Numbered from the stretch's first letter, positions 11,001 to 23,170 are shown. The stretch is 64,000 bases of DNA from Paramacrobiotus metropolitanus (GCF_019649055.1 NW_026570245.1:558001-622000); one strand, 5' to 3'. Program-made: numbers and translations. Notes: a model not told the origin generated them from the letters alone.

Positions 11001-12964
11001 ATTGTTGTGCAAAGAACTTCACTGCGCAGCACGAGGTGCCGAATTTGCAATTGAGTCTGATGAATTCTGTCTGCAGAAAACCGTTCCAATCGCGCCAGCC
11101 CCGGGTCAAGCCAACCTTTATCTGTTCAATACGATGCCGTGCCCATACTTCTACGATCTGAGAAATCTTAATGCTACGGAGCCTGATATTACTTTACAAT
11201 CAAACCAGGTGGCCAACCAGATGCATCAGATAATCAGTAAGCGCACGGAGTGACCTTGTTGCATCCTTCAGATGTATACGATCAAAGACATCAGCTTGGA
11301 CAAAGTCAGCATGACGTTCGATATTCCATTGCATCCACAGTTTGATAACTGTTCAATCAGGGTGTCCGAAAATCATATTACCATCCCCTGGACAATGCTA
11401 CGGCGCGATCGGTTTTCGTGTCCAGTTCGTCAGGAAAATATGACCTTAAAATGGTACAGTTAGCGTTATATTTACGTATATCGGTAATATATTGCTCAGA
11501 TTCAGACATTCGGGTATCTTCCAACGCCTATGTAGGTTTTTTGTGCATTATGCGCAGTAGAAACGACTGGTAACGTGTGTCATCACGATCCGGAGCTTGT
11601 CTATGCTCTGAATGGTCAAAACAACTATACCGCACGTATTCGAGATACCGCGCTGCAGAGCTCCGTTTTTTAACATACCCGTTCATATCTCTATGAATCA
11701 TAGCTTATGCACGTTCTTATCTCTATGAATCATAGCTTATGCACCATGGTGCGCTGCACTGGCCGTATACCAGCCAACAGAGAAAGATGTCTGACTCTTC
11801 GTATTATACAGTACTCTAAAACGACTACCAAATGTTTCATAGATTGATGAAAAGATAGAAAAACCCCCAAAAGGTGCCAGTTTTCTACGCTTTATCATAC
11901 CATTCCGGCTCAACACAAAATCCGGTGGCGGTTTTCTGACCATGTACAATCCCGACGCGACAGTGGGGAAATCCGGCTACTTATACAACATACCCATCAA
12001 ACGTGAAAGCGCGGTATTTGATGAAAATTCTGTTTTTGTGGATGTCGCTGAAAACGTGGATCAGGGAAAGTAATAATGATCTTATATCCACATTATTCGA
12101 ATATACTGCTAGCAGGCATCTTCTGTTATATAAAAGGCTTCATTATCTATAAGGGAAATAATTAAAGGTTGCAGTATAGTCACGGGGAAGTTCAACTGCT
12201 GTTGTCACAGTATACATTGGCAGATCCTATATTGGCGCATTTTAGGTACGAATTGTTTTTATCGGACGAATCATCTCCAGACGGTCGTCGTCGGTTGGGA
12301 ACGGATCGTCTAGCGGTGTATAACGGAGGCATTTACACTGTCATTTTGCAAAACAATTATACAACCAGTGCTCCATGGATAGCGCAAGGTCTTGTCGAAG
12401 CCACTCCCATTAACATCTTCCTTCAGCTCCCACAGTACTTTGTCATCACCTTGGCTGAAGTGTTGTTTTCCGTCAGCGGTGTGGCGTTTGCTTATTCCCA
12501 GGTCTGACAGGAATTAATTGCGACATTATTTTGTTAAAAACGTTGATAAGAACATTTTCGACTTATGCTAGCCTTTTTTCATTGAGGCTTTAATTTTACT
12601 TAACAGGCACCGACAAGTATGAAAGCCGTTCTACAGGCCGGTTGGCTCATGACAACGGCGTTTGGTAACGTCATTGTCATCATTATCAGTGGAACACAAC
12701 TGATTGAAAATCAAGTGCGTATGCTATTCGCCAATGCCATGGATTGCAAAGTTGCTTGAGAACTTGCATGCAGTGTTATGTATTTGATTTTAGGCTACTG
12801 AATTTTTTGTCTTTGCTGGCTTGATCGGAGCCTTCGCTATATTGTTTGCCGTAATGACCAGATTCTACCAGTATGTTGACATTCCGGCAGCAAAGAACGA
12901 GCCGAAACACACCGACACGGAAATGACTAAAGAAGAAATTGAGGAAGGAACTGAGCACCAGTAG
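8012..12964 (+). CDS. SLC15/POT-family proton-coupled oligopeptide transporter A
   Basis: Multi-exon gene of 21 proposed exons, about 810 aa: 8012-8057, 8357-8454, 8623-8716, 8816-8957, 9033-9119, 9207-9306, 9401-9491, 9616-9656, 9954-9993, 10060-10142, 10248-10328, 10407-10496, 10596-10765, 10911-10992, 11077-11208, 11272-11458, 11558-11664, 11843-12069, 12246-12501, 12607-12714, 12794-12964. POT signatures are GNELCERFAFYGMK, GAMLADGYIGK, GTGGIKPCVVTYGGDQF, FYFCINAGSL, KHWLDYASDKYD, DSFYWKPDQVQIFNP and FLQLPQYFVITLAEVLFSVS. In the family it co-imports di- and tripeptides with protons at the plasma membrane. A large extracellular loop sits between the helices of exon 14 and exon 19, as in PEPT1/PEPT2. 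Exons 16-17 (loop) have weak donors and are the least certain; the rest agree in size with transporter B. Confidence 0.9.
11681..11744. repeat. Two tandem copies of a 32-bp unit in a transporter A intron
   Basis: Two near-identical copies begin at 11681 and 11713, sharing TCTCTATGAATCATAGCTTA. They lie directly after the proposed loop exon ending at 11664, inside the intron before 11843. Confidence 0.75.
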
Positions 12965-13977
12965 AAGCACTGTATAGCTGACCATCAACACGGAGCTCAA
13001 ATGCTTCGAAGTAAACAACCTCAACTTACGATTAGAGAATTTATTGACCTAACTGTGAAAAATTGTCCTTCGACGTTGTAAACCTTGGGTTTTATGTACC
13101 TTATCAGAATTAAACACTTACCGCAAACAAGCGCTTCAGTACAGCGGCGAAAAAACCGGCATCAAATGTACTCGAAGTATTCAAAGTGTCGACATGGACG
13201 GTTTGGTCGACATGGACGGTTGGTATAAAAGTTGTACTCGTATATCTTTGTTTTACAATGGTGCTACAAAGTACAATCACGAGTTACGGCTCTACATTGT
13301 AAAATTTAATTATCTGTTTCTAACCCGGTTCTACGGCAAGCAATTTTTTGACGTGCTTTAGACATCGTCTGAGCACAACACGCCGTCTTTAGAACGGCAT
13401 GTTTCAGTATACTTATGGAGCCCCTTTTTATGTACATTTTCACGTCTAAAATACCTGGTCTACGGAACTATATTATGGCTTTTTGAAACTCAAAAAACAC
13501 CCATCCAAAGGACATCTTCTGGATGAAGAATACATGGGTGCTTTTTTCTCAAATAGAACCGGGTAATATGTTGGCAGCTCAGTGAGCACACCATCAAGCA
13601 CATGTTAATGCAGCATGGCAGTTCACCGCGTGACCTTACCGAATTTATTTTTACTTCATCACCAGCTCTGATGCAGGATGAAAAATTAATCATTATTTCC
13701 CAAAAGCCAACAACAGGCCGACAAAGAAACCGTTTAACGATACTTTTCATTTTTAAGAATAAAGAGAATGCATATAAAGATAAAGAGAATGCAAAACTAA
13801 CCGTATATATAGTAATCAGGATCCATGCAGTCTGAATAAAGTTGTCATTAATAAACGACGGTGCATCTGTGCCTAAAAAAGCAATATTTTCAGTCAATTA
13901 TGAACACGATTGCCTTTAAAAATGAATCTGATGCGAATGACCTTCAGAGTTCATCATGAATATAATTATTTTAGCCA
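12965..13977. other. Convergent intergenic region between transporter A and GTPase-zinc gene
   Basis: Two convergent genes end here, so it should hold both 3' UTRs. It contains a short direct repeat of GTCGACATGGACGGTT near 13190-13222, a hairpin at 13492-13547 and an AATAAA at 13835-13840. No gene was recognised. Confidence 0.55.
13492..13547. repeat. Imperfect hairpin between convergent gene ends
   Basis: The left arm AAAAAACACCCAT (13492-13504) pairs with ATGGGTGCTTTTTT (13534-13547) with one mismatch. An inner ATCC/GGAT pair extends the fold. It could be a 3' UTR stem-loop or a small-RNA precursor; nothing more can be said from sequence alone. Confidence 0.5.
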
Positions 13978-16900
13978 TCATTTGATGAGATTTTGGCGGC
14001 ACTGAACGGCTGCATGCAGATGACCGCAGACGCCACATAAATGCCTATATGTACATGGAATCGTTTTGCAAGGCTTTCCGTAGTTGTACTCGAAGCAAAC
14101 ACCTTGTACGAATGGACTGAACAACTTTTTCGGGTCGGCATTTGTAGACCCGGGCTTTCTTTCGTTGCAGCTTGCCGCTCCATGATTTAGCTTTCCACAT
14201 TCGCTGCACTTGTGGGAAAATGCGCATACTTTGTATCGGCATCCATCTTGCTGGTTGTAGTATTTACACGGCACATCACTCGCCCTTCGTTCAGCCGTGT
14301 CGGATTTTATTGGCTTCGGCTGCGCCAAGTCAGGAGTTTTCAGTGAAGGCTGATCCCGACAATCCATGGCAATATGACTTTTTCCTCCACAATAGCCGCA
14401 GATATGTGAGAAACCACATTCCTTCCGGTTGCATCCATTACGACTGTTGAAATGCCGGCATGCGTTGCGAATTAGGGCAGTACTCGTCTGCGCTGGAGTT
14501 TTAGTAACTGCAGCTCTTGATGGCACTGGACTGCACTGCAGTGCAGTGTGATCACGATTCCCACAGTTGCCGCAGACGTGTGGAAACTTGCAGTCCTGCA
14601 TCTGACATCCCGTGGCTCGATTATAATGCCGACATGCATTAGGAATTCGAAGAGACTGACGCGTATCGGTACCACTTGTGGATTCTACGTGTTGAGGCGA
14701 CAAATTCATTTGTACTCTTCGTGCTGCACTAGCGCTCCGCACGTTGATGTCCTCGTCGTCGTTATGTCGTTCAGAACGGTTTAGACTTCGCGGTCGCAAG
14801 GCATCACTCGTTCGTGACCGCGGAAATCCTGTAACGTTATGTCTTTGTAAGTGGGTTATTGATAAACTCCTTTTTTTTGGTAAAGTATCTTGGTTGCGAG
14901 CTTATTTAATTTACAATATCACTGCAACAATACAATGCTAGCTAGCTCTAGACTGTACTTAATCTAACAAACAGAGTATTCTGTAACGTTTTACGATAAA
15001 TATTGTTACAATATTTACTGTAGCGGCTCGATCAAGTGGCATCACAGAGTTTGTGTACGAGAAAACAGCACACATGCAGCGTGGGCATGACCATGCGCTG
15101 GCAAGCACGACCGGTGCACACTTCGCAGTTTGCAAGGGGCTGATTTCCCGTACACAATTAATCTTAACTCATAAGTAAGTACCCGAATCGAAATCTGGGT
15201 CGTCGAATGTTGTCCCAGCCCGGTTTCGCGTGCTATATTCATCCACCGACCTTTCCAAACGTTCTGGATAGTTTCCATGCGCACCATGGCGTGATTTTGC
15301 TAATCCTGCGAAAGACAAAGAGACAGATAGGAAGGACTGTTAGCTACTCGTACCACTTAATTCTTTTCGTTAGTAAAATGTGCTACTTATAATATCTGTA
15401 CTACGTATGGTTTGTGCTGTACGTGCGCCTGCTTACAACTGTTTAAAGAAGGACGTCTTTACACAATAAATCGTTCCCTTGCTTACCTGCATCGAAATCT
15501 CGATAATAATCGTTAGCTGATTCATGCCGGCTGTTATCGGTCCTCATCGACTGCAGCCTTTTGACGAGTTCATCAACTGTCCGGATCATGTTATCAGCTT
15601 CCTGCCGTGCCTTGAGAGATGTCAGTGTCCGAGCATTCGTCTTTAAAGCCTCCACCACTCCGTGCATCTCATCCGCAAAGTTAAACGCGCTACAGATACG
15701 CTGTAGTTCAACACAACACTTTTCAATCATCTCCTGCTTTTCGTGCAAAGTGTTCTCCAGAAGCCGAAGATCATCGGCTAGCTTAGTTACTCGATTGTGT
15801 GAGTTGTGGACGCGGGCGGTGGCGTCGTCGTGTTCTCGCTTGACATCGTCGAGAATTTTCTCCACAGTCTCTTTGCGCTTGCCCAACTTTTTCCGGGCAT
15901 GATAATGCTGATCGTGTCCGCATTCACACACCCGACACCGGGGTCCATCCATGCAGTAACAATTGATGTGGACGCCCGTTCCGGGTTGTTCTGTTTCCGG
16001 TAAACTACAGTGATCATGGCAGACGCGGTCTTTACTATGAACCACACAAATTGTGCTGTAGTACTCGGCATCCACAAGTTCAGTATACTCCACTTCCTGT
16101 GTTTGCTTAAAATTGCTGTATCGCTCGGTATCATGAATGGCGGCCTGGTGTTGTTTTTGTGCATTCTCCAACTCATCTTGAGTTTGCTGTAGCTTGTTAA
16201 TTTCCAGTAAAATCTCGTGCATTTCCTGCTTAATTTGCTCTCGGTTCTTTCGGAGTTCCTTAAAAACACCGGTTGATTTTTCGTCTAAGTCGGTTATACG
16301 ATAGACCATCTTCTGGATTTCTTCCATGGAGATTTTCCAAGCCTTCTGCATTTCTGAAACATCAGCGTAACCGCCACACTAAAAAATCTCGGATAAGATC
16401 TGTAAAACGTCTTTTGCTTACCTTCTTCCATGCGCCGGTTACCTCGCCATTGTGCCGGATTCCGGCTGAGAGCTGAGTTATCCATGATAAACACATTTTC
16501 CGGTTTAATTTTCCAAGGATACAGAGTTTTGATATCGAAATTGTATGATGTTTGGGTACAGTTTGTCAGCACAACAATCAAGTTATCAATCAGGATGTCA
16601 GGCAGATTTCCGCGCAGTCTTGTTAAGGTATTAAGCAAGTTTAGCGTGGCCCTTACTACGGTTCCGTTAATAATTATAACAGCAGCCGATAGTGTTCCAA
16701 TTTTTTCTGCCGATTCTAAAATGCACTCTATGTTCTTGTCATCATGGCTGACTCCTTTCGTGTCGCTTAAACCAGGCGAATCAATAAAGTCGAACGACTG
16801 ACCTTCCAGATCGAAGTGATAAGTGGAGCTGCAATGGTAATCAAATTGACGTCGTAAAGGTCAAAAGTATAGCAGTAAATGGGAATTTTTTGCAGCTCCG

Positions 16901-17440
16901 TGCAGCGCAGCTTTTACATCGATAAAATTTATTATGAATACCGTATTGCATATGATTCAAAAGACATCATCTGAATGGCGTAGCTGTAATGTGAATTGCG
17001 TATTATTTATAAATATAGATATACATTCTAGTTAATGTGACATAATTATGTATACTAAATATATGCAGCATCAACAAAAAATTTTGTCCAATTAATTGTG
17101 GGGGTACCCACCGCCGAATTTAATTGTACCCACCGCCCGTGGTAGTTAATTATCGTTACTTACATGCTGCAGTCTTTACTTACCATTTCGAAGTTTTGCT
17201 CTTAGTCTGGTCATCGATAGAGTTTTCGCTGTTAGTCCCTCCTTCGGTTGCGTGATAATAGCCATTTGGAATAGCTATTCGCGGTTCTAAGAGTGTTCCG
17301 CCATGGAAGAAGTTTGTCAAATAGTTAATCAAAGTGGACTTTCCCGAACCGGTTTCGCCAAGAAGCAGAACAACATTACGTCGTGCTGGTTTCCGGCTGC
17401 TGCGCTCTTTGTTTCTGAACATGTTAAAGACATATGCCAT
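13978..17440 (-). CDS. P-loop GTPase fused to four CCCH+CCHC zinc modules (copy 1)
   Basis: Five exons on the minus strand: 17440-17184, 16828-16422, 16353-15487, 15305-15183 and 14828-13978. They join in frame to 834 aa. The G domain has a Walker A GETGSGKS (residues 28-35), DSPG at 102-105 and an LTNC strand in the G4 position, giving an AIG1/GIMAP- or septin-like GTPase. Next comes a coiled-coil region (EEIQKM...). It is interrupted by a Cys/His cluster, VCHDHC then CYCMDGPRCRVCECGHDQHY, and followed by a second helical region. The C-terminus (about 617-828) has four modules. Three pair a C-x8-C-x4-C-x3-H finger with a C-x2-C-x4-H-x4-C knuckle; the fourth is shorter (C-x2-C-x3-H-x4-C). RNA binding is inferred from the zinc types. 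Not recognised as a named gene. It is divergent to its paralogue at 19078. Confidence 0.85.
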
Positions 17441-19077
17441 TTTTTTTGTAAATGTGTAGCTTTATATGGGAGGATATCAATACTAAACTATCAGTAGCAT
17501 ATAATGACACTAAAAATAAGATGAGTGCAGGCTAAATTTGGAAAATGTTCTTAAAACATCGTATACGTAGAGTGGTAACGCGGTGTACCCACTATACAGT
17601 GTTTATGGTGAACTGCGCTACAGAGTACTTGTCCAGCGTCCAGCGTAGTTAGTAAAAATCTATATTCTTAAAAATAATACGTTTGCAACATAAAGCTACA
17701 ATACTTTCCGCACTTATATATGTAAAAGCGTGATAAGTGTTTTCGTTGGCTAATTATTTGTGATCTTATATGCGGATGCCCCGTAGCGTTCACATCCGAA
17801 AACTGGTAATTACACATGACATGCACTTCCGGTCTCACAAGATTTCGATGTACATCGCGCGTATCCTGACAGGTGCAGTTATCAGTGTCACAGTACTGTA
17901 AGCAGAATTGCCGAGACGTTAAATTTCAAGCGTCTGCATTACTGCGAAACGTCACTGAAACGGACTCTATGGCACGCGCATAAAGATGAGTTTCTAGCAA
18001 CTGTTACAGTCTGTAGTACGAGTGCTGTTCACCGAATACATCCAACAGTTTTCTGCTGCGTGTCCTGCTTTACGATTTTCATACAATCAAATAAACCAGT
18101 TTTTACCGGTCGGGAATCAGAATTAGCTGACTGTGAACACTGTTGTATCGGGTAGCTTTCGGCAGTTGAAAACCGCACTTACATCTCTGTACAGATCGGT
18201 GACGCTTTTACCTGGACTTTTCCATGCCGAAAAAGCTACATCAGATCTGATTGTTTTACCGATTAAATAAATATTATACCGTAGTTACGAGTAGGGGTGC
18301 ACCCAAAAGTATAGTAATTTACAGCACCGGTATAAAAATTATCATACACTGAACCGTAGCGTATCATACTCAAATCTACTCGCTATAAGCAAATACTATC
18401 AAACAATGGTGGAACTAGCAATAAAATTTATGGTATATATGGATGCATCATGCAGGTAAAAGTCTATGCATAGCGCATTATGCGTGCATAAAGTGCCTAG
18501 CGTCAATATTCACTGCCTGAGCTAACATTTTTTTTAAACTGCCAATTTTTGTAAACAATTCCCAGTTCCCCCTAAACGCCAGCTGGGGAATATATTAGTA
18601 GCATCGCGTACTGCAGAATTGCATTAGGTTAGTACCGGACATGCATGCGCACTCGGGGATCAAAATTACTGACGACCCCCATTACGCACTTGTAAGCAGC
18701 AGGCAACGCCAGGTATATAATGGTATTCTAGCGTGACCGGTTTTTCTTCATGCAACTTTTAGCGGCTCGACGATGAGAGCCCGAGGACATCCGGAAAGGT
18801 ATTATCCGGCTGCAAGGGTTGATGTCGCACGCTAAGTTATTTTTTTTCCCTGCTATTCGTCCGGACGAAGAAAATTGCTAGTAAACTTTGAATGCGTACA
18901 CCGCAGTTTCAAAGTAATTCCTAGATTATAGTTTTAGTCACTTTTATGCATATGTGCATACGTCATATGTTCATAACAAATTAAATTCGTCTTTATTGAT
19001 ACTGTATTTATCGAATAATTTGTTTCCTCTCAGATTATTAAGTTCTTAGTTGCATTTTTACTATCGCTCGTTGCAGT
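17441..19077. promoter_or_regulatory. Shared 1.6-kb intergenic region between divergent GTPase-zinc genes
   Basis: Lies between the two start codons of the head-to-head paralogues, so it should contain both promoters and 5' UTRs. A TATA-like GGTATATAATGG is near 18713-18724, about 355 bp before the plus-strand ATG. No other gene was recognised. Its function as a bidirectional control region is inferred from position. Confidence 0.5.
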
Positions 19078-22010
19078 ATGAGTTGGTTATTTCGCAAGTC
19101 ACAAGCGCATGCGGAAGTGAAAAGCGGATCAGTACCCTCGGCGGCGAAAAATCATTCCCACGCCGTACTATTATTGGGAGACGCGGGAGCGGGAAAATCC
19201 ACTTTAATAAATTGTTTTACCAACTTTTTTCTCGGGGGAAGTTTGACTGAACCACTTGTAGCGATTCCTACTCAATTCCACCGTGCATCCAGTGGAACAA
19301 CCAACAACAGTAAAATAGCGATAATTCAAGACCAGAACAAGAGCATCAAATGGTAATAATTTTGTTTAAATTGCTACTGTTCTATGTGATTTGTTACTTG
19401 GTACTTGGTACTTGCTGATTTGTTACTTGAAAATTTTGTGCAATATAAATAGCTTTTTTTGGCAGCACAACATACAGCTTCGGTTATCAAGGCCGACAGT
19501 TCCACTTCACCGATGCGCCGGGATTGGGAACCGCGGGTAGCGCAGAATGGGATAAGAATTTTGCCGGTCTATTAAAAGCAGCAGAACAACCGGGTGCATT
19601 ATCGGCAATTGTCGTGACAATTGATGGACGCGCAGCCAGAGCCACACTGTCCTTACGCAGCATGCTGTCAAGAATGCGTGTGATTGTGCCAGCGGCAATC
19701 CTGAGTAACCTGATTGTCGTGCTGACTAACTGCAAAAAGAATACGTCGAATTTTGATTTTAAAACACTGGATCAACCGTGGGAGATTAATCCGGAGAACG
19801 TCTTCACCATGGACAACTCCGCTTTCAACTACAATCCGTCGGAATGGAGATCTAACTCCGTCTTCGCAAATGGTAAAAAACAATCAATTTTACGTTGCCG
19901 TAAAACGCGTAAGTCGACAACACATCACGCATGCGGCAAAACTAATCACGTGTTTTTGTTAGAAATGACCGAAACGTGGTACGCATCAATGGAAGAGATA
20001 AAAAATTTAGTGTACACCATTTCGGATCTGGACATGCAGTCGCAAATCGACCCCAAAATGCTTCCAAACTATCGTGACAATATTAAAAGCGGCATTCAGC
20101 AGGTCCTGTTGGAGATGAATAAACTGCAGAACGTCCAAGACAGGGTGGAAAATGCGCCACAAATCGCCACTAAGACACCGGACGTTTACAACAGGTTCAA
20201 GCACGGAACAGAAGTGGAGTTCGTCACTTTGGTTGACACCAACACTTACAATAGATTATGTATAATACACACAGAGAGTGTATGCCACGGTGACTGTCCG
20301 GCTGGTGATACGACAGCAGCCAGTCAGAGAAGATGCCATTGTATGAGCGGTCCACGCTGTCGTGTGTGCGACTGTGACCATTCTACCCACTTCTGTACAC
20401 GAAAGACGCTAAAGCTCGAGCACCAGACCATAGCCAGCATTCTTCAGTCATTGCATAATGCAGGAGCAAAAACCACCAACATGTCTAACATGGCAGAAGA
20501 TTTGCAACTCCTCCATCAGTCACTACGACAACAAGAGTTGCGCATCGAACACTACTGTTATCGGCTGAAAAATATCTGTGGACCCTCGGATTTCGGCAAT
20601 GAAACGTACACAATATTCACGGCTATGGATAGCAAAGCACGGGCGCTGTCCTCTACCAACGCTCGTCAGGATGCCTACAAAATGATCCAGTCCATAACGG
20701 AAATGATCGATCGTATGAATGGTAATTCACGGGAAACGATTCGTTCATCGGGTTCCGAAATAGGCCTGCCACTTTCTTCCCCACAGTTGGGACAAACACA
20801 GCAAGCGGTTTTCCAGAACGAACCCAAAACCAGCCAAACCGAAACGTACGTGTGCCAGCGATTCAATAAAAATCTGCCATGTGACAATCATCCGTGCCTG
20901 TTCCGGCATCAGTGTCTTTTATGCGACGGTCATCACAGCGCTGTGGAATGCCGAAATAACAATGTGGCAGCAGAGCCACACCGCGAACTGTCGGATTTTC
21001 CTCCGCCTTACATGGAAAAAGAACCATTCCAACCACCACCGGCAGAGAACAGCAAACCGCAGTTTCTCCCGGGAGCATGCCGGAAATTCAATAGCCCCAA
21101 TGGATGCAAAACGAACAACTGTAGATACGCGCACATCTGCGGATACTGTTCCCGGGTTAACCATACAGCACAGCAGTGCCGTGACCCCGTCCGCTCCAAC
21201 GCTTCGACGGTGTCCGGTGCATCGGATAGTAACTCCAATGCCGGAAGTAATGTTAACAGAGAACCCGCATCATCTAATGCGCCATGCAAATATTTTAACG
21301 GCCCGAAAGGTTGTCGTAACAATCCGTGCAAGTTTGCCCATATCTGCGGAAAGTGTTTTCAGTCGAACCATGGAGTGCAAGACTGTCGTGCCGACGACGA
21401 TACGTCGGACTCCGATACCGATGAAGTTCAGTCTGCATCGACTTCGAAAGGTCAACGTTATTGCAAATATTTCAATCGGCAAAACGGTTGCCGTAATAAA
21501 AATTGTAAATTTGCACACATTTGTCGGTCCTGTTCGCAACCGGGTCACGCTGTTCAAGACTGCCCGGATTTAACGGATTCCAGTGAGCCGGGACCCGAAG
21601 ACTCCGTCTCGAACGTCGCTGCGACGTCCAGCAAAGTTTCCGGTCCGGGAAAAAAGGATGGAACCTGCAAGTATTATAACAGCGCTACCGGCTGCCGCAA
21701 TCAGAACTGTAAATTCGCCCATAAATGCAGCACGTGTGGCAGAATGGACCACGGAGCTAGCAACTGCCATCCGCCACCGGTACCTGTAAAGGCCAAACCA
21801 AATGCTAAACAACGACCCGCCCAACCGAGACCTAACGTAGTGATTACGATTCAGTCCAGCAGCGTCGAGGTCGCGGATCCGAAAAAGTTTGTGGACGGTT
21901 CTTGTTACGAGTTTAATCGTGGCAAACCTTGCAGGAAGACACCGTGCAAATACAAGCATCTCTGCGGCATCTGCGGTCAGCTGCACAGTGCCGTGCAACA
22001 TTCCAGTTGA
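19078..22010 (+). CDS. P-loop GTPase fused to six CCCH+CCHC zinc modules (copy 2)
   Basis: Three exons, 19078-19352, 19466-19872 and 19963-22010, join to 909 aa. Exon 2 is 407 nt, exactly as in copy 1, and the first two introns sit at equivalent places and phases. Walker A is GDAGAGKS (34-41) and the G3 motif DAPG is at 108-111. The middle has the same helical stretch (ASMEEIKNLVYTISDL) and a Cys/His cluster, VCHGDC then CHCMSGPRCRVCDCDHSTHF. From about residue 525 there are six modules such as CRKFNSPNGC...CRYAH followed by ICGYCSRVNHTAQQC. The last module ends VQHSS and lacks the final knuckle Cys present in copy 1. The array coding for modules 2-6 is one uninterrupted exon. A GTP-controlled RNA-binding protein is a reasonable inference, but no function is known to me. 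Confidence 0.86.
19873..19962 (+). other. 90-nt in-frame intron (possible exitron) in copy 2
   Basis: Bounded by GGTAAAAA and TTTTTGTTAG, it matches in position and phase the intron 16421-16354 of copy 1. It is 90 nt with no stop in frame, so retention would add 30 residues rather than truncate. The retained segment is basic and Cys/His-bearing. Homology to the copy 1 intron argues that splicing is the normal outcome. Confidence 0.7.
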
Positions 22011-23170
22011 ACATATATTTAACTGACAGTCCGTCGCTGGTTTACTGTTTTACCTTTTTCACTTAAGCTGTCACACAAAAATTTTTGTAAGTGCATCCTA
22101 AGCTTTCCCGTTTCTTGTTTGCACCAAATATTAATTCAGTTAAAGATTTGTTATTTTCGTAACAAGCAATGCGAAATGTGTTGGATTTGCAGTAAGTACT
22201 TGCGTCGTTAGACAAAGATAAGATACGCTCATTTTGCTCTTTTTACAGTATGCTGTTTGACGGTACAATATGCCAATTCTGCTCTATAGTAATAAATTAT
22301 CAGATACGCTTAAATGTTTCAAAAATTCAACGTTTTGCACGAAATGCAGTTGGAAAAACCAAAAAGGAAAAAGCGAAAAGACAGCTGAAAGTTATCGGAT
22401 TGCCGTACAGACACATAAATCCTCGATATGCATTCAACCAAATCTGAACTTGGGTGACCTTTCCCTTAGTTTGTCTGTAGGAAAAATGAACTGGAAAATG
22501 ACATTTGACATGTTGACCTGGATCGCTTTGCATATGATTTAATAGCGGATCAAATATTGATTCGCCTTTGTATTTATTTGGCTGTCTGGCGCTTTTGCTT
22601 GCGTAAGCACTTATAAACTGGAGGTCGGATTATTTATGCGTGAATGTATAGTAAATGTGTATATGCAGATCGGGCATTCCACTTTGCCGTTTCGCTGCGG
22701 TCGATCCAGGATTCTCAACAGGCTAACAGTGCAGTTTTCGGTTTACTGTTTATAAAACGAACGTACCAAATAACAGCGTAACTGCAATGTCCGACTATAC
22801 GATCATGTCGAGAGATCGGTTTATTTATCGTCCGTACGGTGGCGCGTATTTAAGTTTAGAGACTGGCAGTGTCCATCCGGAAGAGATTAAACACAGCTTT
22901 CTGACTCATGCATCGCACTAACACAAACTAATGAGCGGCGTTGCTACTTTTGGAGCTTCCTTAACCGAGAGTGGTTATTAATAGCATCGCGCAATCGCAT
23001 GCTCGAAAAATGTTCGAACAACATGCGTATTATCCAAGCAGAGCAATCGGTAAATTATTCAGTCGAACTCAGCTGTAAATTGTATCAAATAGAGTCATTC
23101 ACAAATCTCAAAGCAAAGTACAAGAGTTTTCGTTAACTTCAGTTTATTGTAAGAAGTCAACTCCGCAGCA
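22011..23170. other. Intergenic region before the methyltransferase
   Basis: No gene with recognisable similarity. It holds an ATG-initiated 44-codon frame at 22787-22921, listed separately, and otherwise AT-rich sequence that should include the 3' UTR of GTPase copy 2 and the methyltransferase promoter. Confidence 0.5.
22787..22921 (+). CDS. Small ORF, 44 aa, unrecognised
   Basis: ATG at 22787 in the context ACTGCAATGT, stop at 22919-22921. The product begins MSDYTIMSRDRFIYRP and has no signal peptide or known motif. It lies 250 nt upstream of the methyltransferase ATG, which also begins MSD, so it could be an upstream ORF in that transcript. Chance occurrence is quite possible. Confidence 0.2.
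   Translation: MSDYTIMSRDRFIYRPYGGAYLSLETGSVHPEEIKHSFLTHASH

Noticed and set aside
11209-11236. Strong GTAAGC donor at 11237 as the end of transporter A exon 15
   Set aside because: It gives the wrong phase for the next exon, and the 132-nt exon ending at 11208 exactly matches the homologous exon of transporter B.
17101-17140. Repeated GTACCCACCGCC in intron 1 of GTPase copy 1
   Set aside because: Only two short copies; too little to call an element.
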